Shown in pieces: positions 31,906 to 43,078 of a stretch of DNA of 64,000 bases (position 1 is its first letter; the number at the start of each line of letters is the position of its first letter). Source of the stretch: Kribbella sandramycini. Lineage in GTDB: Bacteria; Actinomycetota; Actinomycetes; Propionibacteriales; Kribbellaceae. Location of the stretch: positions 372,001 to 436,000 of the forward strand of contig NZ_JABJRC010000006.1 of assembly GCF_013131805.1 (NCBI RefSeq). The letters are read 5' to 3'. The position numbers and the translations under genes were made by a program. The notes below the pieces were generated by a model, which worked only from the letters and a program-made list of their open reading frames with translations, was not told where the DNA came from and did no database searches.

Positions 31906-32621
31906 AGCACGTGCCGCAGGTACCGCTCCGGCGTCTCCAGATACGCCTTCCAGTTCTGCACGAGCTGTAGCTCCGCCCACGCCGTACGCCGAATCCCCCA
32001 CTCGCCGACTTCGAGAATCGTCGCCCCAGGCAGGGCGGCAATCACCGGTGAATGCGTAGCGCACAAGACTTGGGCTCCGCCGGTAGCCAGCTCCGCGAGG
32101 ACGCCGACGAGGGCAAGGCTGCTCGAGAACGAGAGCGCCGACTCGGGCTCGTCGAGGCAGTACAGACCTGGGCTGTTGAACCGGCTGCGGAGCACCTCGA
32201 GAAAACTCTCGCCGTGGCTGAGCTCGTGGAACCGCGGATCGCGGGAAGCGCCCGGGTTCTGTTCGAGGTAGGTGTAGTAGCCGTGCATCGTCTCCGCCCG
32301 CAGGAAGAACCCCCAGCGCGGTGCGCCCGCGCCGCGGGTGAGCTGGAGCTGCCCCGCGAGCGGCGACTCGGACTCGCGGGTGCTGACCCGGGCTCCGGTG
32401 GAGCCGCCCTCGGGTGACATCCCGAACGCCATCGCGATCGCCTCGACGAGGGTCGACTTGCCGGCGCCGTTCTCGCCGACCAGGAAGGTGACGCCGGGGT
32501 CGAGGTCGAGACCGTCGGTCAGCAGCTGGCGGACGGCGGGAATCGTGTGCGGCCAGGCGCCGGACAGCGACATGCCCTCCGCCGCGGCAACCCGGCGTAC
32601 GGGGTGATCGGCGAAGGGCAT
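31902..32621 (-). CDS. AAA family ATPase (ABC/SMC-like, OLD-related)
   Basis: 239 residues. Walker A VGENGAGKSTLVEAIA, the segment ELSHGESFLEVL in place of the ABC signature, Walker B LYCLDEPESALS, and the switch region ATHSPVIA. It belongs to the stand-alone ATPases of the YbbK/OLD-like AAA_21/AAA_23 group, whose roles are mostly unknown. It has no nuclease or membrane domain. Nothing nearby is an obvious partner: upstream is DUF6104, downstream the converging ArsR gene. Confidence 0.85.
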   Translation of the reverse strand: MPFADHPVRRVAAAEGMSLSGAWPHTIPAVRQLLTDGLDLDPGVTFLVGENGAGKSTLVEAIAMAFGMSPEGGSTGARVSTRESESPLAGQLQLTRGAGAPRWGFFLRAETMHGYYTYLEQNPGASRDPRFHELSHGESFLEVLRSRFNSPGLYCLDEPESALSFSSSLALVGVLAELATGGAQVLCATHSPVIAALPGATILEVGEWGIRRTAWAELQLVQNWKAYLETPERYLRHVL

Positions 32622-32654
32622 GTCGGCAAAGCTAACAACTGGCTCCGACAGAAC

Positions 32655-32831
32655 TCAGTCGTCTTCGTCGTCGAGGCGGGCGAGCCAGGTGGCGAAGCGT
32701 TCCATCGGAGTTTCGAACTCGGGGTTCAGGTCGACGAACTCGCGGAGGCGTTCGGCCACCCAGGCCAGCGAGACATCCTCCTCGCCGCGCCGGCCTTCGA
32801 GCTCTTCGATCCCTCGGTCGGTGAAGTACAC
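32655..32831 (-). CDS. DUF6104 small protein, coupled to kgd
   Basis: 58 residues, acidic, beginning MYFTDRGIEELEGRRGEED and ending LARLDDEDD. In other actinobacteria a protein of this type (DUF6104) follows kgd. The GTG start at 32831 lies one base after the kgd stop, so it is translated from the kgd message. No function is known; the constant link to kgd suggests a subunit or modulator of that enzyme (inference). Confidence 0.85.
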   Translation of the reverse strand: MYFTDRGIEELEGRRGEEDVSLAWVAERLREFVDLNPEFETPMERFATWLARLDDEDD

Positions 32832-32832
32832 G

Positions 32833-35800
32833 TCAGCTGAACGCCTGCTTCAGCAGCGTCTGCTGCTCGGCCGTGTGCGCGCCCATCGAGCCGACCGAGG
32901 TGGCCGACATCGGCGGGCGGGAGACCCGGTAGAAGGGCTTGCCGCCGAGGTGCTCGGTCAGGTTGAGGGCCATGAAGGGCCACGGGCCCTGGTTGGCGGG
33001 CTCGTCCTGGACCCAGCGGATCTCGGTCGCGTTCGGGTACTTGGCCAGCTCCGCGGCGATCTCCTCGGCGGGCAGCGGGTAGAGCTGCTCGACGCGGACG
33101 ACCGCGGTGCTGATCTTGTCCGGCTCGGCCTTCTTGCGCTCGGCGAACAGGTCGTACGAGATCCGGCCCGAGGACAGGATGACCCGCTCGACGGTGGCCG
33201 CGGTGGCCTCGGCCTCGGCGTCGCCGAGAACCGGCCGGAAGGTGCCGTGGGTGAGCTCCTCCGGCTGCGACACCGCCTCCTTGCGCCGGAGCAGCTGCTT
33301 CGGCGTGAAGACGATCATCGGGTTGTGCTCCTCGCCGAGCGTGTGCCGGCGCAGCAGGTGGAAGTACGACGCCGGCGTCGACGGCTGCGCGACGGTCATC
33401 GCGTTCTCCGCGCAGAGCGACAGGAAGCGCTCGATCCGGGCCGAGGAGTGGTCCGGGCCCTGGCCCTCGTAACCGTGCGGCAGCAGCAGCACGACGCCGG
33501 ACTTCTGGCCCCACTTCGCCTCACCGGCCGAGATGTACTCGTCGATGATCGACTGGGCGCCGTTCACGAAGTCGCCGAACTGCGCCTCCCAGAGCGTCAG
33601 CGCATCCGGCCGTGCCACCGAGTAGCCGTACTCGAACCCGAGCGCGGCGTACTCGCTGAGCAGCGAGTCGTAGACGTAGAAGTTCGCCTGCTCCTCGCTC
33701 AGCGCCTGCAGCGGGACGTAGTCCTGACCGGTGACCCGGTCGATGATCGCGGCGAACCGCTGGACGAACGTGCCGCGCCGGCTGTCCTGCCCGGCGAGCC
33801 GGACCGGGCGACCGGCCAGCAGCAGCGAGCCGAAGGCCGTGATCTCCGCGGAGGCCCAGTCGATCGGGCCCTGGGTGATGGCGGCCGCCCGGCGCTGCAG
33901 CTGCGGCAGCACCTTCGGGTGCACGGTGAAGCCGTCGGGCAGCGTGGTGTACGCGTCGGCGATCTTCTTCAGCACCTCGGGCGTGGTCGCGGTCGCGTCC
34001 GGGCCCTGCGGCTTGTCCGGGTAGTCCGGGACGGTGACGTACGGCGCCGGGGTGTCCGGCTGGCTCTTCGCCTCGCGGACCTCGGTGAAGACCCGCTCCA
34101 GGCGCTGCTGGAAGTCCCGCATCGCCTGCTCGGCCTCTTCGACCGTGATGTCGCCACGGCCGATCAGGGCCTCGGTGTAGAGCTTGCGCACCGAGCGCTT
34201 CTGCTCGATCAGGTCGTACATCAGCGGCTGGGTGAACGACGGGTCGTCACCCTCGTTGTGACCGCGGCGGCGGTAGCAGACCAGGTCGATGACGACGTCC
34301 TTGTTGAACGCCTGGCGGTACTCGAAGGCCAGGTCGGCGACCCGGACGCAGGCCTCGGGGTCGTCGCCGTTCACGTGGAAGATCGGCGCCTGGACCATCC
34401 GCGCGACGTCGGTGCAGTACATCGACGACCGCGAGGACGCCGGGGAGGTGGTGAAACCGACCTGGTTGTTGACGATCACGTGCACGGTGCCGCCGGTGCG
34501 GTAACCGCGCAGCTGGGACAGGTTCAGCGTCTCGGCCACGACGCCCTGACCGGCGAAGGCCGCGTCGCCGTGGACCAGGATCGGCAGCACCGGGAAGGCG
34601 GCGCCGCGGTCCAGGATGTCCTGCTTGGCGCGGACGATGCCCTCGAGGACCGGGTCGACGGTCTCCAGGTGCGACGGGTTGGCCGCCACCGACACCTTGA
34701 TCTTGTCGCCGAACTCGGAGACGAACTCGCCCTCGGCGCCCAGGTGGTACTTGACGTCACCGGAGCCCTGGACGGTCCGCGGGTCGATGTTGCCGTCGAA
34801 CTCGCGGAAGATCTGGCCGTACGACTTGCCGACGATGTTCGCCAGCACGTTCAGCCGGCCGCGGTGGGCCATGCCGATGACGACCTCGTCCAGCCCGGCG
34901 CCGGCCGCCTCCTCGCAGAGCTCGTCGAGCAGCGGGATGGTGGTCTCGCCGCCCTCCAGCGAGAAGCGCTTCTGGCCGACGTACTTGGTCTGCAGGAAGG
35001 TCTCGAACGCCTCGGCCTCGTTCAGCTTGGCCAGGATCCGGAGCTGCTCCTCGCGCGGCGGCTTGGTGTGCGGCCGCTCGATCCGCTCCTGCAGCCACTT
35101 GCGCTGCTCGGGGTCCTGGATGTGCATGTACTCGACGCCGGTGGTGCGGCAGTAGGAGTCGCGCAGGATGCCGAGGATCTCGCGCAGCTTCATGAACCGC
35201 CGGTCGCCGCCGAACGACCCGGTCGCGAACTCGCGGTCCAGGTCCCACAGGGTGAGGCCGTGGGTGGCGACGTCCAGGTCGGGGTGGCTGCGCTGCTTGT
35301 ACTCCAGCGGGTCGGTGTCGGCCATGATGTGGCCGCGCACCCGGAAGGCGTGGATCAGCTCGAGGATCCGGGCCTGCTTGTTGATGTCCTCTTCGTGGCT
35401 GTGCGGCAGGTCGGTGGCCCAGCGGATCGGCTCGTACGGGATCCGCAGGCTCTGGAAGATCTCGTCGTAGAAACCCTCCTGGCCGAGCAGCAGCTGGTGG
35501 ATCCGGCGCAGGAACTCACCCGACTGGGCGCCCTGGATGATCCGGTGGTCGTACGTCGAGGTCAGCGTCATCACCTTGGAGACGGCCAGCTTGGCCATCG
35601 TCTCCTCGGCCGCGCCCTGGTACTCCGGCGGGTACTCCATCGCGCCGACGCCGATGATCGCGCCCTGACCGGTCATCAGCCGCGGCACCGAGTGCTGGGT
35701 GCCGATCGTGCCGGGGTTGGTCAGGCTGATCGTGGTGCCCTGGAAGTCCGGGAGCGCGAGCTTGTTGTCGCGGGCCCGGCGGACGACGTCCTCGTAGGCC

Positions 35801-36615
35801 ATCCAGAAGTCGGCGAACGCCATGTTCTCGGTCGCCTTGATCGACGGCACCAGCAGCTGCCGGGTGCCGTCCGGCTTGGCCATGTCGATGGCCAGACCCA
35901 GGTTGATGTGGGCCGGCTGGACGTGCGTCGGCTTGCCGTCGGTCTCGTCGTACGACGCGTTCATCTCGGGCAGCGTCTTGAGCGCCTTGACCAGCGCCCA
36001 CCCGATCAGGTGGGTGAAGGAGATCTTGCCGCCGCGGGCGCGCTTGAGGTGGTTGTTGATGACGATGCGGTTGTCGATCAGCAGCTTGACCGGCACCTGG
36101 CGGACGCTGGTCGCGGTCGGGACCTGGAGGCTGGTCTCCATGTTCTGCGCCGTCCGCGCGGGCGCGCCGCGCAGGATCTTGCGCTCGTCCTCGTCGCTCG
36201 GCGCGGCGGTCGCCGGCTTCGGCTGGGCCTGCGGCGGCTGGTTCACCGTTCCTCCGGTCGGGGCGGCGGCCGGGACGGCGGCCTTCGGGGGCTGCGCGGC
36301 CGGCTGGGCCTGCGGCGGGGACGCCTGCGCGGCGGCGGCCGCGGGCGCGTTACTGGCCGGCGCCGTCGGCGCGGAGCCGCGGCTCGGCGCCTCGGGGGTC
36401 TTGTTGTCCGACACGGCGTCGGGCCGCGGAGCGTCGGCCGGGGTGGTCGTCACCGGCTTCGCGTCACCATCAGGCGTATAGGTCTTGAAGAAGTCGAGCC
36501 ACGCGGGATCCACCGATTTCGGGTCCTGCAGGTACTTCTCGTACAGCTCGTCGACCAGCCATTCGTTCGCACCGAAGGCTGCAAGGGGATTTGAGTCTGA
36601 TGGCTCGGTGGCCAC
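32833..36615 (-). CDS. kgd: multifunctional 2-oxoglutarate metabolism enzyme Kgd
   Basis: 1260 residues, fusing functions that are split between SucA and SucB elsewhere. An N-terminal segment (1-50) as in E1o precedes an Ala/Pro-rich linker (51-135), an acyltransferase domain (about 140-370, ending with the catalytic YDHRIIQGAQSG), and the thiamine-diphosphate E1 part (about 400-1260) with MAHRGRLNVL, GDAAFAGQGVV and NNQVGFTTSP. It has 2-oxoglutarate decarboxylase, 2-hydroxy-3-oxoadipate synthase and E1/E2 dehydrogenase activities in mycobacteria and corynebacteria, where GarA/OdhI inhibit it. No lipoyl domain is present, as expected. GTG start; DUF6104 follows in the same operon. Confidence 0.97.
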   Translation of the reverse strand: MATEPSDSNPLAAFGANEWLVDELYEKYLQDPKSVDPAWLDFFKTYTPDGDAKPVTTTPADAPRPDAVSDNKTPEAPSRGSAPTAPASNAPAAAAAQASPPQAQPAAQPPKAAVPAAAPTGGTVNQPPQAQPKPATAAPSDEDERKILRGAPARTAQNMETSLQVPTATSVRQVPVKLLIDNRIVINNHLKRARGGKISFTHLIGWALVKALKTLPEMNASYDETDGKPTHVQPAHINLGLAIDMAKPDGTRQLLVPSIKATENMAFADFWMAYEDVVRRARDNKLALPDFQGTTISLTNPGTIGTQHSVPRLMTGQGAIIGVGAMEYPPEYQGAAEETMAKLAVSKVMTLTSTYDHRIIQGAQSGEFLRRIHQLLLGQEGFYDEIFQSLRIPYEPIRWATDLPHSHEEDINKQARILELIHAFRVRGHIMADTDPLEYKQRSHPDLDVATHGLTLWDLDREFATGSFGGDRRFMKLREILGILRDSYCRTTGVEYMHIQDPEQRKWLQERIERPHTKPPREEQLRILAKLNEAEAFETFLQTKYVGQKRFSLEGGETTIPLLDELCEEAAGAGLDEVVIGMAHRGRLNVLANIVGKSYGQIFREFDGNIDPRTVQGSGDVKYHLGAEGEFVSEFGDKIKVSVAANPSHLETVDPVLEGIVRAKQDILDRGAAFPVLPILVHGDAAFAGQGVVAETLNLSQLRGYRTGGTVHVIVNNQVGFTTSPASSRSSMYCTDVARMVQAPIFHVNGDDPEACVRVADLAFEYRQAFNKDVVIDLVCYRRRGHNEGDDPSFTQPLMYDLIEQKRSVRKLYTEALIGRGDITVEEAEQAMRDFQQRLERVFTEVREAKSQPDTPAPYVTVPDYPDKPQGPDATATTPEVLKKIADAYTTLPDGFTVHPKVLPQLQRRAAAITQGPIDWASAEITAFGSLLLAGRPVRLAGQDSRRGTFVQRFAAIIDRVTGQDYVPLQALSEEQANFYVYDSLLSEYAALGFEYGYSVARPDALTLWEAQFGDFVNGAQSIIDEYISAGEAKWGQKSGVVLLLPHGYEGQGPDHSSARIERFLSLCAENAMTVAQPSTPASYFHLLRRHTLGEEHNPMIVFTPKQLLRRKEAVSQPEELTHGTFRPVLGDAEAEATAATVERVILSSGRISYDLFAERKKAEPDKISTAVVRVEQLYPLPAEEIAAELAKYPNATEIRWVQDEPANQGPWPFMALNLTEHLGGKPFYRVSRPPMSATSVGSMGAHTAEQQTLLKQAFS

Positions 36616-37086
36616 TGGGCAGTTCGCCTCTTCCGATCTCGGGTCAGATACCGCGGGTTATGACCTGTGCAGTTATGGGTTGGTTCCCGAGGCAAGGCTA
36701 ATAGCACGGCGGTGACTTCCACAGCCCGGGATCACCGGACCAGTGTGCCAAGTGGTCGGCAGCCGTCGTTGCGATCGTTCGAACGCTGGAACACCGTGCT
36801 GGCAGGTGTTTCAGGTACTTCGTTGCCGGGCCCCCTCTGGACGCCCGGGGTGAACGTGTGGTCAACTGCGGGACTCGTTGCCCACGTGGGATTCCGGCCT
36901 CGCCGCCGGTCACCTGCAGTGACTCCGGCAGGCGGGAATGCCCACTGTATGCAGTCGGTTCCGCGCCGTCGGTGACTGTTGCGCGTTCATTGAAATGTGG
37001 CGAACCTCACGCTCTGGATCAGTCCAGTTGCGGGCAACTGGTCTTCCCCCGCAGAGCCGGCCGATCGGGTTCGGCATACTGACGCA
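36616..37086. other. 471-base region between kgd and the GntR gene
   Basis: Divergent genes flank this stretch, so both promoters are here. CCAGTTG and CAACTGG (37024-37030, 37035-37041) form an inverted repeat with a four-base spacer, 46 bases before the GntR start, and could be its operator. A 102-codon plus-strand frame (36667-36975) has no family features and poor codon bias; I do not accept it. No RNA element is recognised. Confidence 0.4.
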
Positions 37087-37758
37087 ATGGCGCTGACGGA
37101 CGAGGCGATCGTCAAGATCAAAGGGATGATCACCTCCGGGGAGCTCGGGCCCGGTGACCGGTTGCCCAAGGAGGCGGATCTGGCCGCCCGGCTCGGCCTG
37201 TCGCGGAACTCGCTGCGCGAGGCGGTCAAGGCGCTGACGCTGGTGAACGTGCTCGACGTCCGGCACGGCGACGGCACCTACGTGACGAGTCTGGACTCGG
37301 GTCATCTGCTGGACGCGCTGAACTTCATGGTCGACCTGCACCGCGACGACTCGGTGCTGCAGTTCTTCGAGGTCCGGCGGCTGCTCGAACCCGGCGTCGC
37401 CGCGCTCGCGACGGCGCGGATCCAGCCGGCCCAGCTGGCCGGCCTGCGGGAGCTCTGCGCCGACCTGGCCGCCGACGCCGACGTCGAGGATCTGGTCGCC
37501 AACGACCTGCGCTTCCATCGCGGGATCGCCGAGGCGACCGGTAACCAGGTCGTCTGCTCGCTGCTCGACGGCATCTCCGGCGCCACCCAGCGGGCGCGGA
37601 TCTGGCGCGGCGTCACCCAGGCCGGCGCCGTCGAGCGGACGCTCGCCGAGCACACCGCGATCCTGGATGCGATCGAGGCCGGGGACGCCGAGGCCGCCCG
37701 GGCCTGGATGACCGCGCATATCGCCGGCGTCGAGACCTGGCTGCGACAGGCGCCCTGA
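37087..37758 (+). CDS. FadR-type GntR regulator (FCD domain)
   Basis: 223 residues. The winged helix is IVKIKGMITSGELGPGDRLP followed by EADLAARLGLSRNSLREAVK, and the all-helical FCD domain contains FHRGIAEATGNQV and EHTAILDAIEAGD, with the Asp/His positions that bind a metal and a carboxylate ligand. FCD regulators sense organic acids, sugar acids or amino acids. None of the adjacent genes is a metabolic target, so it may act elsewhere, perhaps on the sugar-acid operon at 43.6-46.6 kb. The ATG at 37087 is chosen since upstream codons are not family-like. Confidence 0.9.
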   Translation: MALTDEAIVKIKGMITSGELGPGDRLPKEADLAARLGLSRNSLREAVKALTLVNVLDVRHGDGTYVTSLDSGHLLDALNFMVDLHRDDSVLQFFEVRRLLEPGVAALATARIQPAQLAGLRELCADLAADADVEDLVANDLRFHRGIAEATGNQVVCSLLDGISGATQRARIWRGVTQAGAVERTLAEHTAILDAIEAGDAEAARAWMTAHIAGVETWLRQAP

Positions 37759-37821
37759 AAATGATTGGCCGCGGTGTGGGGCGCGACGTACAGTAGCTAC
37801 GTCACATTGCCTACGTCAGGG

Positions 37822-37921
37822 GTGCGGGTTGCTCGTCTGAGGTCTTTCTTCTGCAGTCGCTGACCGCTGCCCGGTTCTCGGGATCGTGCGGTCTCCTCGA
37901 AGACCTCTTGGAGTACACCTG
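37822..37921 (+). promoter_or_regulatory. attenuator-like leader of the ABC-F gene with a 13-codon ORF
   Basis: GTG at 37822 opens a 13-codon ORF (MRVARLRSFFCSR if initiated) ending at 37863. Inside it, GAGGTCTT (37839-37846) is complementary to AAGACCTC (37900-37907), which adjoins the Shine-Dalgarno TTGGAG of the main gene. Between them GACCGC (37862-37867) pairs with GCGGTC (37888-37893), enclosing CCCG/CGGG (37870-37873, 37879-37882). The two pairings are nested. A ribosome stalled on the ORF would open the outer stem. Such leaders control ABC-F and erm resistance genes. The ORF's own ribosome site is weak. Confidence 0.5.
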
Positions 37922-39502
37922 ATGAGTCATTCCCTGACCTGTACCGACCTCTTTTTCGCCTGGCCGGACGGCGACGTCGTCTTCGACGGGCTCAGCTTCG
38001 TCGCCGGGCCGGTGCGCTCGGGCCTGGTCGGCCGCAACGGCACGGGGAAGTCCACGCTGCTCCGGCTGATCGCCGGTCGCCTGAAGGCGCAGCGCGGCAC
38101 GATCCGCGTCAACGGCGAGCTCGGCTACCTCCCGCAAGACCTCACACTGGACACGTCGCTGCGCGTCGACCAGGCGCTCGGGATCGACGCGATCCGGCGC
38201 GCCATCGTCGCGATCGAGTCCGGTGACGCCGCCGAGGAGAACTTCGCGGCCGTCGGCGACGAGTGGGACGCCGAGGAGCGCGCCGAAGCCCTGCTCGGCA
38301 AACTCGGCCTGGGCTCGATCGGTCTGGATCGCAGCGTCGGCGAGCTGTCCGGCGGCGAGACGATCCTGCTCGGGCTCGCGGCCGAGCTGTTGCGGCGGCC
38401 CGACGTCCTGCTGCTGGACGAGCCGACCAACAACCTCGACCTGCGGGCGCGGCAGCAGCTGTACGACGCCGTCGACCAGTTCCGCGGTGCGTTGCTGGTG
38501 GTCAGCCACGATCGCGATCTGCTCGATCGGGTCGACCAGATCGGTGATCTGCGCAAGGGCGAGATCAGCTGGTACGGCGGCAACCTGACGGCGTACGAGG
38601 AGGCGGTCGCGGTCGAGCAGGAGGCGGCTGAGCGGATGGTGCGCGCGGCGGAGTCCGATCTGCGCAAGCAGAAGAAGGATCTGATCGAGGCGCGGATGAA
38701 ATCCGACCAGCGGATGGCGCGGGGGCAGCGGGCCTTCGAGAAGGGCGGTATCCCGAAGATCGTCGCGGGCAACCTGAAACGCAATGCCCAGGTCTCCGCG
38801 GCCAAACATGTCGGTATGCACTCGGATCGGCTGGAGTCGGCGCAGGATGCGCTGGCCGACGCCGAGGCCAAGGTGCACGACGACGAGTCGATCAAGGTCG
38901 ACCTGCCGAAGACCGCCGTACCGGCCGGCCGGGTCGTGCTCCGCCTGGAGCAGCACGAGCTCCGCACCGGGGCGTTCGTCGACCTCGACATCCGCGGGCC
39001 GGAGCGGATCGCGCTCACCGGGCCGAACGGCGCCGGTAAGACGACGCTCCTGCAGGCGATCACCAGCGGATCGTTGCCCGAGGTCCCGTTCCGGTACCTG
39101 CCGCAACGGCTCGACCTGCTGCGGGACGACCTCTCCGTCGCCGACAACCTGGCGATCCTTGCCCCCGGCACCGAGAACCAGGACCGCCGCTCCCGGCTGG
39201 CCCGGTTCCTCTTCCGAGGGCGCGCGGCGGATCAGCTGGTCAGCACGCTGTCCGGCGGTGAACGCTTCCGCGCGACGCTGGCCGCACTGTTGTTCGCCGA
39301 GCCACCGCCGCAGTTGCTGATGCTCGACGAGCCCACCAACAACCTGGACCTGTCGAGTGTCGCCCAGCTGAAGGACGCGCTGGCCTCGTACCAAGGCGCG
39401 CTCCTGATCGCCAGTCACGACCTGCCGTTCCTGCGCGACATCGGCATCACCCGCTGGGTGCAGCTGACCCCCGAGTCCCTGGAAACCATCGAGCCGCTGT
39501 AG
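37922..39502 (+). CDS. ABC-F family ATPase (ribosome protection/translation factor type)
   Basis: 526 residues with two complete ABC domains and no membrane segment. First: Walker A GRNGTGKSTLLR, signature LSGGE, Walker B VLLLDEPTNNLD. Second: GPNGAGKTTLLQ, LSGGERFR, LMLDEPTNNLD. The interdomain linker (about 235-320) is long and basic, with RAAESDLRKQKKDLIEARMK, the part that reaches into the ribosomal exit site in antibiotic-resistance members. The arm motif and size fit both housekeeping (EttA/Uup-like) and resistance types; a leader with a short ORF favours an antibiotic-responsive role (inference). ATG at 37922 follows GGAG by nine bases. Confidence 0.88.
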   Translation: MSHSLTCTDLFFAWPDGDVVFDGLSFVAGPVRSGLVGRNGTGKSTLLRLIAGRLKAQRGTIRVNGELGYLPQDLTLDTSLRVDQALGIDAIRRAIVAIESGDAAEENFAAVGDEWDAEERAEALLGKLGLGSIGLDRSVGELSGGETILLGLAAELLRRPDVLLLDEPTNNLDLRARQQLYDAVDQFRGALLVVSHDRDLLDRVDQIGDLRKGEISWYGGNLTAYEEAVAVEQEAAERMVRAAESDLRKQKKDLIEARMKSDQRMARGQRAFEKGGIPKIVAGNLKRNAQVSAAKHVGMHSDRLESAQDALADAEAKVHDDESIKVDLPKTAVPAGRVVLRLEQHELRTGAFVDLDIRGPERIALTGPNGAGKTTLLQAITSGSLPEVPFRYLPQRLDLLRDDLSVADNLAILAPGTENQDRRSRLARFLFRGRAADQLVSTLSGGERFRATLAALLFAEPPPQLLMLDEPTNNLDLSSVAQLKDALASYQGALLIASHDLPFLRDIGITRWVQLTPESLETIEPL

Positions 39503-39550
39503 TCCGGAAAGAAAGCGTCTCCAGGGAGCCCTTTGTTTCCAGCTAACGCG

Positions 39551-40225
39551 TCACCGGACACGAAGGGCCGCACGGGCGCGCCGCGAGGGCGGGCTGCCTG
39601 CGGCGCAGAACCTGCAGGACCTGGACGGCGGCCGCGCGCGGGCGGCTCGTGACATCGAGCCACCCGTGGTGCTGAGAGCGTCGAGCAGGTCGCACGAGCC
39701 GACTCGGCCGCTCTGGCAGGCTTCGGCGATGACCGCGGCGGCGTCGTCGAGGGAGCGACTGCTGCCGACGATGTCGAGGACCGCGTGCGCCGGCGTACGG
39801 CGAGGCGGCGCGGCGCGGGCGAGCCGGTGGGCCCAGTGGGCGTCGCGGTGGACGACGAGACCCGGCTGGGACCGGACACGACGCTGGTCGGGAATCACGA
39901 TGTGGACCGGCCGATTGGGGTCGGGTTTGCGGAGGCCGAGCTGTTCGGCGGCGGTGTGGTGGCTCCAGGCTGCTGCGGGCCCGGCGTACAGGAGGGCCGC
40001 GACGAGGCGTTCGTCGTACCGGATCGGGCCGGTATGCGTCGCGTAGACGCCGGGGTGGACGACCTGCCAGCGGCGGCCGCGGAGCGGTTGCCGGATCCGT
40101 GGGATCGACCAACCGGCCGCGAGCAGCTGAGACCGCGCGACGACGCCGTGCCGGCTCCGAATCACCTCGTCAACCCCAGCGTCGGCCAGTTGCCGCTCCC
40201 ACCACCACTCCACCCGCTCCAGCAT
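39551..40225 (-). pseudogene. AbiEi-like antitoxin/DUF559 family protein, probably truncated
   Basis: The first 160 residues are well formed: HGVVARSQLLAAGWSIPRIRQ is a winged helix of the AbiEi antitoxin type and VHPGVYATHTGPIRYDERLVAALLYAG the next block. The family normally ends in a 100-residue nuclease-like (DUF559) domain. Here, after LLDALSTTGG, the frame turns into an Arg/Ser/Pro-rich tail that looks like a shifted reading of coding sequence, and stops at residue 224 just before the ABC-F gene end. I interpret this as frameshift plus loss of the 3' part. A short natural variant cannot be excluded. No AbiEii toxin gene is adjacent. Confidence 0.6.
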
Positions 40226-40326
40226 GACCGCTGCCGCTCGCCTCTGCAGAGCACCCTGTGGATAACCCGATGGCCGGAAACAAAGTGTCGCTCAGCGGCA
40301 CTTTCATTCCGGACTTGTTGGCTGGG

Positions 40327-40343
40327 ATACCCCATGGGGGTAT
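40327..40343 (+). promoter_or_regulatory. CsoR-like copper operator over the copB promoter
   Basis: ATACCCCATGGGGGTAT is a near-perfect palindrome with the C-tract/G-tract arrangement of CsoR operators. It overlaps a promoter with TTGGCT (40318-40323), a 17-base spacer and TATAGT (40341-40346). The start codon of the ATPase is seven bases after the -10 element, so the mRNA is probably leaderless. No csoR gene is in the window. Confidence 0.7.
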
Positions 40344-40353
40344 AGTCGCGAGT

Positions 40354-42310
<1,957 letters not shown>

Positions 42311-42336
<26 letters not shown>

Positions 42337-43078
42337 GCCGCGCGAACTGCACCGGGTCGTGCGCGCAGAAGACGGACGACGTCCCCAGCTGATGGAGTTC
42401 GGCCAGCCGCGCGTGGTTGTCCCGAACGAGCGCGGCGTCGAACGCGACGCCGCGCTCGTTCAGCCGGACCTGCCACGGGCTCGCGCTCCCATCCAGCGTC
42501 CCGCGGTGGAAGAAGGCATCGCCCGCGTGCAACAACCGGCCGTTGTCGACGGCAACGGCTGCGTGGCCGCGGGTATGACCGGGCAGCGGGACGAGCGCCA
42601 CCCCGGGCAGAATCTCCCGCGCAGTGAACCCGTTCCACGGCTCCCCATCCGCCGGATGCTCGACCAGCCGCGGCCCATGCGCCCACTGCGCCGACCGGTA
42701 CCGCTGCCGCTCCTGCAACGACGGCGCATGGACGGCGCCGCGCGCCTCGGCCGCCGTCAGATGAACCGCCGCCTCCGGGAAATCGGCCAGCCCGCCGGCA
42801 TGATCGAGATCGAAATGCGTCAGCACGACATGCCGTACGTCGGACGCCGCGAACCCCAGCGCCCCGACCTGACGACGTGCCGTCTCGGCCTCCACCAGAG
42901 CCGGCCGGATCAACCACCGGGCCGGCCCCAGCCGCGCCGGGTTCGCGATATCGGCCAGCCCGAACCCGGTGTCGACCAGCACGAGCCCATCGGCGTCCGT
43001 CTCGATCAGCAGCACATGACAGACGAGCGGCGTACCGAGCAGGCGGAGCGATCCGCAGTTGAGGTGATGGACCCGCAT
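42311..43078 (-). CDS. metallo-beta-lactamase-fold hydrolase (AHL-lactonase-like)
   Basis: 255 residues with the complete dinuclear zinc site: VVLTHFDLDHAGG (HxDxDH), the later PGHTRGHAAV histidine, and LHAGDAFF aspartate. The arrangement and length resemble quorum-quenching lactonases and related lactone hydrolases. It is the last gene of a run with a sugar dehydrogenase, a sugar-acid dehydratase and a keto-sugar-acid dehydrogenase, so hydrolysis of a sugar lactone is an attractive role (inference). Its ATG overlaps the stop of the NTF2-like gene (TGATG). Confidence 0.85.

Noticed and set aside
32620..36594. 1324-codon plus-strand frame opposite kgd
   Set aside because: Its translation is Val/Arg/Asp/Leu-rich low-complexity sequence, the usual complement of a high-GC gene; kgd is unmistakable.
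36667..36975. 102-codon ORF upstream of the GntR gene
   Set aside because: No ribosome site, no family features, and it crosses what should be the kgd promoter region.
37787..37820. GACGTA...TACGTC repeats before the ABC-F leader
   Set aside because: Imperfect and close to weak -10-like sequence; may be an operator, but the evidence is too thin to list.
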